Shown piece by piece: positions 1-6,509 of a DNA stretch of 21,073 nucleotides. A program made the position numbers and the translations under genes. This DNA comes from a virus, in IMG/VR virus record IMGVR_UViG_3300020193_000168, positions 1-21,073 of that record. The stretch is one strand, 5' to 3'. How positions within the stretch are numbered: position 1 is the first letter of the stretch; each line of letters opens with the position of its first letter. The notes beneath the pieces were generated by a model. It was given only the letters and a program-made list of their open reading frames with translations, searched no databases and was not told the DNA's origin.

Positions 1-1159
1 ATGGGCAGTAGAACAATCCAGCGTCATAAGGAGTTACTCCCTTATAACCTACCACAACATAATCTGCACCGCTGACAGAATATGGATCAACATACACTTT
101 GATGCGTCCGAAGAGCACGCCAGCGAATGTATTACCTGTATCGTCAACAACTAGATTTGTGTTGTTTGTTAGTGCTGAGTTGTAATCGAGAAGACCTGTC
201 ATTGCGAGGGCTGATGCAACGTCTGTGGAGACGATGACCATGTTGCCCTTGCCGCGACGGGTGTCTTTTGCGATTTTATTAGCTGCTTGTTCGATGCGGA
301 AAAGAAGTGACTTGTACTTCTCTGCCTGCCAACGACCAGAGGTGCCACCTGCTGCATCAGTTACTGTCGAACTTGATAGGTTGACAACATTTGATGACAC
401 GCCAGTGATACCGACATTTGCAGTAGCATAGATCGTACGAACAACTTCGCGGTTGATTTCAGCAAGAATTTCAGTTGACAAAATATTTGTCAATTCTGTT
501 TCTGCGTCGAGACCGTGAACTGCCTTTAGATCCTGGGCTAGTTCGAGCGTGTAAGCTGCTTGCAAGCCACGTGAATTGGCTGTAACAGCAACGCGATCGA
601 TTTGGAAGCCCATACGAGCAAGTGTTGCATCTTCAGCAAAAGCTGTTGTAAAGCCAATACCCGTATTTGCAAGACCGAACACTGCAGAATTTGCATCACC
701 TGGATTTACAGATGTGCTAAATGCTGTTGATGTTCCGTTACCTGAATGAGTATTTGCTTCGTTGAAGAGAGCTTCACCAGCGCGAGCTGAATCTGATGCA
801 AATGTTGAGCGCATAGCAAAGATAAGTCCTGTTGGACCTGTCATTGGCTGCACGCCGCAGATGTCATAAGCCATTAGATTTGGAAGAGCACGACGAACAA
901 GACCGATTAGAACTGGGTCAAATCCGTTGATGCCGCCTGCATTTGATGAAAGACCACTGATTCCTGCAGCACCCATGGAATTTGCTGGAGCAGTTTCCCA
1001 TAGATTTTGCATTGATCGTGTCTCTTCCATAAGAGCACGTTCCTGATTTTCTAGAACGAGTGCAGTAACTGCGCGCTTGTAAGGGTCGCTGATTGCTGGG
1101 AGTTCTGGGTGATCAAGAACTGGTGCCCACTTTTTTGCATATGTTTCGTTAATATACAT
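1..1159 (-). CDS. gp23: Major capsid protein gp23, N-terminal part (runs off window)
   Basis: This is the main shell protein of the T4-like head. My own translation gives an open frame from ATG at 1159 to the window edge (386 codons), starting MYINETYAKKWAPVLDH and reaching GVTPYDAGLFYCP near the edge; both ends and the order of motifs between them (ALVLENQERA, GFDPVLIGLVRRALPNLMAYD, AEINREVVRTIY) are typical of gp23. The start is fixed by GAGGA eight bases upstream. T4 gp23 loses 65 N-terminal residues to the gp21 protease; here the triplet L53-W54-E55 fits the (L/I)-x-E rule and would give a 55-residue propeptide, with Thr rather than the usual Ala/Gly after the cut. The gene lies 18 bases after gene 22, the T4 order. 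No late-promoter box was found just upstream. The C-terminal part is outside the window. Confidence 0.96.
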   Translation of the reverse strand, partial: MYINETYAKKWAPVLDHPELPAISDPYKRAVTALVLENQERALMEETRSMQNLWETAPANSMGAAGISGLSSNAGGINGFDPVLIGLVRRALPNLMAYDICGVQPMTGPTGLIFAMRSTFASDSARAGEALFNEANTHSGNGTSTAFSTSVNPGDANSAVFGLANTGIGFTTAFAEDATLARMGFQIDRVAVTANSRGLQAAYTLELAQDLKAVHGLDAETELTNILSTEILAEINREVVRTIYATANVGITGVSSNVVNLSSSTVTDAAGGTSGRWQAEKYKSLLFRIEQAANKIAKDTRRGKGNMVIVSTDVASALAMTGLLDYNSALTNNTNLVVDDTGNTFAGVLFGRIKVYVDPYSVSGADYVVVGYKGVTPYDAGLFYCP

Positions 1160-1177
1160 TTAGTGTTTCCTCAGTTA

Positions 1178-2086
1178 TTAGGCTTTTGGAGCCGTTTTTG
1201 ATATTGATTGAACATAACGAGCCATTACAGAGTTACCTTTTTCTACTTCTGGTTCTTCATCAAGAGAGACTCTTTGAAGTTCCTTTACCTCACTTTTCAC
1301 TTGTACTTTAGTCGGGAAGTAGTTCTCGCGTAATACCGCGAGTTTTTCTTCAAAATCACCTTCTGCGGTGAACTCCACACCCTCTGCGAGTGCCTTCATC
1401 TTTCCTGCTTGAACTGCTGTGAGTCCTTCGCAGAATGAATTAACTGCTTTCTCTTTCTGAACAGCATTTAGTTGTTCTTGGAGAGAAGAAATTGTTTTTT
1501 GTTGTCCTGCAACATATTCGTGAACACCTTCAACGTATTCAGCTGCATTCTCAAGTTCTGCTGCAAGTGTTTCTGCAACATCAACTCTTTCTTCAGGAAT
1601 TTCGATATAGTGTTCCTGGAACAATGAGCGTAGACCAGAAATAAAGTCCTCTGCGAGTTCGGCACGTAGACCTGTCTCGATAGCAACTTGATTCTGTTCC
1701 ATCCATTGCTCAACGACATAGTTGAGATACTCATCAACCTGCTCAGTGAGATTACTCTTAATCTCTTCATAAGCATTCGCAAGCACCTCGTCGTTTTGCT
1801 GTATGACTTGTTCAAGAATTGCTTCTACGCGAGAAGACACAGCAGATTCAAAAATCAATGTGGCTTTGGCGCGGAACTCTTCAGAGAGTGATTCGCCATT
1901 AAATAGCGCATCAACATCCTCTCTCATGTTGCCTCGGAACTGCTTAACCGTTTCTTTAATTGCAAGCATTCTTTGCTCGCGAATTTGCTCTTCGGTGAGT
2001 TCAGTTGTTTCATCTTCGATTGTTTCTGTTGTTTCCATTGATTGATCTTCTCCTACGTCGTAATCATGCTCCTGTGAAGCATTCAT
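1178..2086 (-). CDS. gp22: Probable nested gp22 scaffold from internal start
   Basis: In-frame ATG at codon 871 of the giant gene has a strong ribosome binding site, GAGGA (2098-2094), seven bases upstream. Starting here gives a 302-residue acidic, helical protein beginning MNASQEHDYDVGEDQ, close to the size and layout of ordinary T4-like gp22 (269 residues in T4). A second in-frame ATG at 2038 (codon 887) has AGGAG eleven bases upstream. Seen directly: the ribosome binding sites and the reading frame. Inferred: that the phage makes a short, abundant scaffold together with a longer minor form, as phage lambda does with Nu3 nested in gene C. If the internal start is not used, only the 1172-residue form exists. 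Confidence 0.55.
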   Translation of the reverse strand: MNASQEHDYDVGEDQSMETTETIEDETTELTEEQIREQRMLAIKETVKQFRGNMREDVDALFNGESLSEEFRAKATLIFESAVSSRVEAILEQVIQQNDEVLANAYEEIKSNLTEQVDEYLNYVVEQWMEQNQVAIETGLRAELAEDFISGLRSLFQEHYIEIPEERVDVAETLAAELENAAEYVEGVHEYVAGQQKTISSLQEQLNAVQKEKAVNSFCEGLTAVQAGKMKALAEGVEFTAEGDFEEKLAVLRENYFPTKVQVKSEVKELQRVSLDEEPEVEKGNSVMARYVQSISKTAPKA

Positions 2087-4696
2087 GTTTGAATCCTCAA
2101 TTCTTTCGTTCATAGCAGTGGGGCGTGGACGAACTACGTCCCAAATTCCTTTGACTAGATCATAACTAGCTTGACCAACAGCGCCAGCTCTGGCAGACCG
2201 TTCCCAATCTTGTCCAGTTAATGCACCGCCAATACCTGCTCGGATACCAGCGCGACCTGCTCTTTTGAGCCAATCGTATCCAACATCGCCTAAATCTTTT
2301 TTTCTGCCTTGGTCTGTTATCTCACCGCCACCTGTTTCGGATGCATTTGATGATGCATCTGATCCTGAACCACGATTGTTCCAATTCACATAAGAAGTTA
2401 AATCACCACCAGGTGCATTTCCACCAGGATTTGATGCACTTCCACCATCACTTCCACCACCTGGACCTTGTGGAGTCACAGATGGACCTGATGGACCTTG
2501 AGGACCAGTCACAGATGGACCTGCGCGATCGCGCACTCGCCATGGACCTTGAGGACCAGTCACAGATGGACCTGATGGACCAGCTTCAGTTTTAGCAAGA
2601 AGATCCTTAAGATCTTGAGCAAGTTTTAAATTGCCTTCTTTAGTTTTATCTCGGAGATTATACGCAGTTTCTGTGCCAAGTTTACCTGCAGCATTTATAG
2701 CTGCAGGATCTGGTTCTTGACCTGCTGCTTTTTGTGCTGCTGCAGCTGCAGCCATAGCTGTTGCTCCACCATAACGACGAATCGCAGCACCTGTTTTTCC
2801 GTAACGATCTTCGTCACTCATTTCAGATGGTGATTGGAATTTAGTTCCTGTCCAGAATTTGCCTTTATTTGCACCAGTTCCCCTTTCGCCATACTTCGGT
2901 GCTGCAGTGTTTGTTGCAGATGCTTTTGGTGGAATGATTTGTGTTCCATCGCCAGCCTTGAGACCTTCTTTATCGATTCTTTCTCTTTCGGCTTGCGCTC
3001 TTTTTTCTTCAGCCTCGGCTGCAGCATCTAGTGCTCTACCTCTAATAATTCGATCTTGAGCACCACGAATATTGCGTTTGTTCAAACGACGTGGACCACC
3101 CCTTTCAAATAAGTTTACAACGTATTCAACTTGATCCTCTGATAATGAATTAATAAACTGATCTAGTTGCTCTTCATTTAATGATGAGAGTTGATTAATG
3201 AGTTCGATGTTTTCAGCAGCCATTCTGTATGTCCCCGATCTTGATCTAATATTTTTCTTTGCATCTTGGAATGTTTGATCCCATTTGTTTGTATTTATGG
3301 TGTTTCCAATATCTAAAGGCTCATTATCTTGAGTTTGTGCTGTTAGATTTGAACCGCGATCGCGTTTTTGATTTGCAGCAACAATACCAGTTGATACTGC
3401 GTCACCTGCTAAATCTGAACCTGTTCCTTGTGCAACTTGTGCACCTGCAGCATTTGCAAGTGATCCGACAATTGCATCACGTGTTTTACCACCTTGTAAT
3501 TTAGCACCAGCAACATCGCGCGCAAGATTACCTACAAGCTCTGATCCTGTTGCTTTTGCAATACCGCCACCAATTCCTCCAGTCACTCCACCAATCGCAC
3601 CAGATTTGGCTCCTGATTTTAAGCCTGCTGAAAAACTACCGCCTGACAATTTACTTTGAACACCACCCTGAATTGTTCCCGATATGCTTTGTTGAACAGC
3701 ATTTTTCGCCAAGGTTTTTAAACCAGCTTTCAAACCTGCTTTTGCGACACCACTAGCAGCAGCACCAGCACCAGCAGCACCACCAGCTGCACCACCAGCT
3801 GCTGCTGCTCCAAAACCTAATTTTCCAGCGATCGCACTCCCAATTCCAGGTAAAAGAAATCCAGCCGCAATTGGAAGTGCAACTTTAGCAATTTTCTTTA
3901 AAATTTTTCCAATACTTCTTTTCTTTTTAAGGACCCATTGTCCACGTTTAAATTTCCATTTCTTACCCTTGGGTGGAGGTTCTGTTGGTTTTGGAGGGCG
4001 TCCTGTATTCGGAGCTGCTGTCGGAGCTGGTGCAGAGGCGTTAACATTACCATCAGATTCACCACCAATACTTGAATTTCCATAATCACGCGCTGCTAAT
4101 TCAGCAGGATCAGTTTCTTCATCTAAAGATGCAAGTTGAATTGTGTATACTATTTCCTCTTCATTTAATCCTTCAAAAAATTTAACTACTTCTTCATCGG
4201 ATTGTGATTCAATAAAATCTGCTAGTTGATCTGCGTCCTCTTCCAACTGCATGAATTCATCTTCAGTGAATTCTCGTTGTTTAAAATCATTAATAATCGC
4301 TTCAATTATTAATTCTTTTGCTCCATCCTCACCATATTGTTCAATTAAAATTTCATTGAGTTGTGCGCAAACACGATCGTAACCATGAGCTGCAATCAAA
4401 TTTTCCATTAAATTTTCAGATTTTTCAGATTCTGAATTTTCCTCTGACTCTTCATCCTCGGTTGGAAGTTTCTTAATTTCTTCTGCTGGAGCTCCAGGAC
4501 GACCTGGTTTTGGTGTTGCATTTATTGATTGTGCACTCATTAAACCTGGAGAAACAACATCTCCAGTGAGCATTTCACCACCAAGATCAGCAGCTGGGGT
4601 CATCATAGCAGCCATTGGAAGTGGTTCTCTTCCAGCACTTGCAACTGAAGCTGCAAGAATTTCTGCTGCTGATTCATGTAATGTTTTATGACCCAT
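1178..4696 (-). CDS. gp22: Giant prohead scaffold: ~870-residue extension fused in frame to gp22
   Basis: A 1172-residue protein between genes 21 and 23, the place of the T4 scaffold gene 22 (269 residues in T4). Residues ~871-1172 are gp22-like: acidic start, LTEEQIREQR, then long charged helices (EFRAKATLIFESAVSSRVEAIL), and a C terminus rich in (L/I)-x-E sites suited to gp21 digestion. The 870 residues before it are not normal for gp22: an N terminus with TLHESAAEIL and DLGG, an acidic stretch (80-200), a Lys-rich patch then a hydrophobic Ala/Gly-rich segment (245-443), a duplicated ~24-residue motif (166-189 and 507-530), a charged region rich in Arg/Lys/Glu (530-585), an Ala-rich block (645-658) and a short collagen-like Gly-Pro segment (705-748). 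Start ATG has GGAG six bases upstream and a TATAAATA box behind it. I infer that the extension is an internal head protein carried in by the scaffold; an accidental fusion of two genes is the alternative. Confidence 0.9.
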   Translation of the reverse strand: MGHKTLHESAAEILAASVASAGREPLPMAAMMTPAADLGGEMLTGDVVSPGLMSAQSINATPKPGRPGAPAEEIKKLPTEDEESEENSESEKSENLMENLIAAHGYDRVCAQLNEILIEQYGEDGAKELIIEAIINDFKQREFTEDEFMQLEEDADQLADFIESQSDEEVVKFFEGLNEEEIVYTIQLASLDEETDPAELAARDYGNSSIGGESDGNVNASAPAPTAAPNTGRPPKPTEPPPKGKKWKFKRGQWVLKKKRSIGKILKKIAKVALPIAAGFLLPGIGSAIAGKLGFGAAAAGGAAGGAAGAGAAASGVAKAGLKAGLKTLAKNAVQQSISGTIQGGVQSKLSGGSFSAGLKSGAKSGAIGGVTGGIGGGIAKATGSELVGNLARDVAGAKLQGGKTRDAIVGSLANAAGAQVAQGTGSDLAGDAVSTGIVAANQKRDRGSNLTAQTQDNEPLDIGNTINTNKWDQTFQDAKKNIRSRSGTYRMAAENIELINQLSSLNEEQLDQFINSLSEDQVEYVVNLFERGGPRRLNKRNIRGAQDRIIRGRALDAAAEAEEKRAQAERERIDKEGLKAGDGTQIIPPKASATNTAAPKYGERGTGANKGKFWTGTKFQSPSEMSDEDRYGKTGAAIRRYGGATAMAAAAAAQKAAGQEPDPAAINAAGKLGTETAYNLRDKTKEGNLKLAQDLKDLLAKTEAGPSGPSVTGPQGPWRVRDRAGPSVTGPQGPSGPSVTPQGPGGGSDGGSASNPGGNAPGGDLTSYVNWNNRGSGSDASSNASETGGGEITDQGRKKDLGDVGYDWLKRAGRAGIRAGIGGALTGQDWERSARAGAVGQASYDLVKGIWDVVRPRPTAMNERIEDSNMNASQEHDYDVGEDQSMETTETIEDETTELTEEQIREQRMLAIKETVKQFRGNMREDVDALFNGESLSEEFRAKATLIFESAVSSRVEAILEQVIQQNDEVLANAYEEIKSNLTEQVDEYLNYVVEQWMEQNQVAIETGLRAELAEDFISGLRSLFQEHYIEIPEERVDVAETLAAELENAAEYVEGVHEYVAGQQKTISSLQEQLNAVQKEKAVNSFCEGLTAVQAGKMKALAEGVEFTAEGDFEEKLAVLRENYFPTKVQVKSEVKELQRVSLDEEPEVEKGNSVMARYVQSISKTAPKA
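2094..2098 (-). promoter_or_regulatory. Internal ribosome binding site for nested gp22
   Basis: GAGGA seven bases before the in-frame ATG at 2086, deep inside the giant gene and exactly where ordinary gp22 would begin. Its strength equals that of the real starts of gp23 and gp19 in this window. Confidence 0.55.
2475..2574. repeat. 33-bp exact direct repeats split by an 18-bp insert
   Basis: Positions 2491-2523 and 2542-2574 are identical over 33 bases, and a 16-base partial copy lies at 2475-2490. The copies encode the collagen-like Gly-Pro-Ser-Val-Thr / Gly-Pro-Gln part of the giant scaffold gene. The 18 bases between them (2524-2541) encode WRVRDR out of pattern and contain the palindrome CGCGATCGCG. 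Confidence 0.9.
2525..2532. repeat. HIP1-type octamer GCGATCGC, copy 1
   Basis: Octameric palindrome identical to HIP1, a repeat that is very frequent in many freshwater cyanobacterial genomes. It lies in the 18-base insert between direct repeats and is extended to CGCGATCGCG. Read on the minus strand it encodes Arg-Asp-Arg. Confidence 0.6.
3356..3363. repeat. HIP1-type octamer GCGATCGC, copy 2
   Basis: Second exact copy, also within CGCGATCGCG and also read as Arg-Asp-Arg (KRDRG) in the giant scaffold gene. It lies just after the Ala/Gly-rich region. Confidence 0.55.
3828..3835. repeat. HIP1-type octamer GCGATCGC, copy 3
   Basis: Third exact copy, read as part of Ala-Ile-Ala in the hydrophobic segment of the giant scaffold gene. 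I found no other exact copy in the window. Confidence 0.5.
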
Positions 4697-4720
4697 TTAT
4701 AACTCCAAAAACGGTAATAT

Positions 4721-4728
4721 TATTTATA
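4721..4728 (-). promoter_or_regulatory. Late promoter TATAAATA for scaffold gene
   Basis: Perfect match to the T4 late-promoter box, in the 36-base gap between gene 21 and the giant gene. By T4 spacing, transcription would start near 4715, giving a leader of about 19 bases that still holds the GGAG site. Confidence 0.7.
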
Positions 4729-4732
4729 AAAC

Positions 4733-5377
4733 TTATAATTTGGACAAGAAGTTTTCAAAAATCTTCAATGAGATATCGTCTAATTGCTTCTGTTTTGCAG
4801 TCTTTATTTGATTATAATATTCATTTACATTAAATTCCCTCACAAAACCATTGTCCCAGACCCACTCTTTACCTTCCATAATGCCTTGAACAAAAGCACC
4901 TGGAGCTGATGGATCAGCTACAATATCAGCTGCAGTTGCAAGATAAAAGTCTGGTTGAACGATATTGACTCCATTGATCATCTTAAGAGAGCCCATACCA
5001 CGCGAGGATACACCAAGAGTAGCACCAGCCTCCATAAGATTTTTAGCAATTTTACCCATTGGAGTTTCAAGAACTTTTGCTTTACCCTCGAATATATTAC
5101 CATTGCGCGAAATATTGGTAATCATATGAGAGACGCGCTCTAGATTAATGGTTGGTGATTCTGGGTGACCGAGTTCGCCGAATGCACGATTCTTATCAAC
5201 GTATTCTTTCATATAACGATTGACTTCGTTTTCGAGAACCGTTACTGGATAAGAACGACCATTGCGGTTCTTTGTTTCAGCGACAAGGAATGGACCTTGA
5301 ATGTAAAGAGTCTTTACACCGTTATTTTCTTCGGTGATAACTTTAATTTCTTCAACTGTTTCTGTGATTAACTTCAT
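4733..5377 (-). CDS. gp21: Prohead core protease gp21
   Basis: Serine protease (T4 gp21 family) that sits in the prohead core and cuts the scaffold, the major capsid protein and other core proteins after (L/I)-x-E when assembly is complete. The 214 residues, about T4 length, show the family blocks: TKNRNGRSYP (35-44), FGELGHPESP with the probable catalytic His71, and LGVSSRGMG with the probable nucleophile Ser124 or Ser125; Asp151 in ATAADIVADPSAPGA may take part in the active site. Start ATG at 5377 has AGGA eight bases upstream, overlapping the stop of the preceding gene, so the two are likely translationally coupled. The gene stops just before the late-promoter box of the scaffold gene. 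Its substrates in this window probably include the giant scaffold, gp23 and the basic-tail protein upstream. Confidence 0.96.
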   Translation of the reverse strand: MKLITETVEEIKVITEENNGVKTLYIQGPFLVAETKNRNGRSYPVTVLENEVNRYMKEYVDKNRAFGELGHPESPTINLERVSHMITNISRNGNIFEGKAKVLETPMGKIAKNLMEAGATLGVSSRGMGSLKMINGVNIVQPDFYLATAADIVADPSAPGAFVQGIMEGKEWVWDNGFVREFNVNEYYNQIKTAKQKQLDDISLKIFENFLSKL

Positions 5378-5381
5378 TTTT

Positions 5382-6509
5382 CTATTCCTTTAATCCTAAT
5401 GATGCACGTTTTCTAAGTGATCTCTTTCTACGCATGAGAGCTCGTGCTTGCTTTGCTTTTCGTTTAACTTTTGCGCGCCGTTGTGCGCGTTTTCTGCGAA
5501 GTCTTTCTTGCACACTCATGCGCTTGAGTTTGCCGCCACGAATGGTATATCCTTTAACAGCAGAGAATTTTTTTCTTCTTTGGACTTTACCGCCACGAAC
5601 TCGTGCTTTAATAATTTTTGTACGACCTTGACGAATTATATTCGGATTGCGATTTGCTTCGCTTAATGGCTCTGGATCCAGTTCTGTAACCTCTTCATGT
5701 AATCCATAATGTGCTTGACGTAATGCTTTAGCATCTGAAGCCATAGCCTGGTTTTGCAAATGCGCAGCTCTACGTTCTGCTTCTGCTTGTTGATCTGGTG
5801 TTAATTTGGAGCGGTCTGCAACTATTGTTGCTGGAGATTTTCCAAGTGGATTTGGAAGTTTATTATAAAGATCCGAGATTTGTTTTGAACTTATTTTGGG
5901 ATTTGACATCACTTCGCGTCCAGCAATCAATGGTGACTGCATGGTGTTTACTTTTCTACTTATAAATGCATTTGCACCAATTTGTCTTGCGATGTTCTTT
6001 GATTTTTCTCTATTTGCTTTATTGCGCTCATTGAGTTCAACTGGTGCATTGATCGCAATTGCTTTTTTATAAAGATCTAATTTGTGTGTCGCTAATTGAT
6101 TTAAAATTGCATATACTTCTTCTTTAATATCCTCACGGCTCATATAATTTTTTGCTTCTTTTGACTTAATGATGCGAGGATTAAGAAATTGCATCATTTT
6201 AATTCTAAGTTCTTCTTTATGATCAAAAGTTTTATTATCTTTTTCTTCCTCTTGATCTTCTTCTGGATCATCTTCAACTTGTGCTGCTTGACCTGACAAT
6301 TCTTGTTTAGGCTGTTCAGATAATACTTTTCCAAGCAATTCCCGAACAACAATGTTTGATTGGTCGATGCTTGTATCTGTTGGTTTTATTCCAAGTTTTT
6401 TCTGTTGCATTTTTTCTTTTTGCGCAATAATTTTTTTTAAATTTGAACCCTTTCTTTCTTCGAAATCAGAACCTTCGCGATCTTCAAATTTTTGTTCTTC
6501 TAAATTCAT
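5382..6509 (-). CDS. Prohead-core-type protein with Arg/Lys-rich C-terminal tail
   Basis: I do not recognise a named function. The 375-residue protein is mixed-charge in its N-terminal part, with a strongly acidic run around 79-90, and extremely basic at the C terminus: I count 36 Lys/Arg in residues 295-375, including RVRGGKVQRRKKFS and YTIRGGKLKRMS followed by repeated RR/KR blocks. Just before that tail is PLSE-ANRN (Glu284/Ala285), an ideal gp21 cleavage site, so maturation could free a ~91-residue polycationic peptide inside the head. It overlaps the gene upstream by four bases (ATGA) and is followed at once by the protease gene, in the slot used by T4 prohead-core genes 67/68. Likely role, by inference: core or internal head protein binding DNA. 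I recall similar basic C termini next to other T4-like protease genes, but cannot confirm it here. Confidence 0.88.
   Translation of the reverse strand: MNLEEQKFEDREGSDFEERKGSNLKKIIAQKEKMQQKKLGIKPTDTSIDQSNIVVRELLGKVLSEQPKQELSGQAAQVEDDPEEDQEEEKDNKTFDHKEELRIKMMQFLNPRIIKSKEAKNYMSREDIKEEVYAILNQLATHKLDLYKKAIAINAPVELNERNKANREKSKNIARQIGANAFISRKVNTMQSPLIAGREVMSNPKISSKQISDLYNKLPNPLGKSPATIVADRSKLTPDQQAEAERRAAHLQNQAMASDAKALRQAHYGLHEEVTELDPEPLSEANRNPNIIRQGRTKIIKARVRGGKVQRRKKFSAVKGYTIRGGKLKRMSVQERLRRKRAQRRAKVKRKAKQARALMRRKRSLRKRASLGLKE

Noticed and set aside
1181-1200. Plus-strand hairpin GGCT...AGCC followed by GTTTTT, terminator-like
   Set aside because: The stem is only four base pairs, and it lies on the strand with no genes; on the coding strand no T-run follows.
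2341-2595. His/Met/Asp-rich plus-strand open frame
   Set aside because: It is antisense to the Gly/Ser/Pro-rich part of the giant scaffold gene and has no ribosome binding site; its composition is explained by the repeats.
3292-3299. CATAAATA box inside the giant gene as promoter of nested gp22
   Set aside because: It is 1.2 kb from the nested start, and such 7-mers are expected by chance several times per strand; kept only as a weak possibility.
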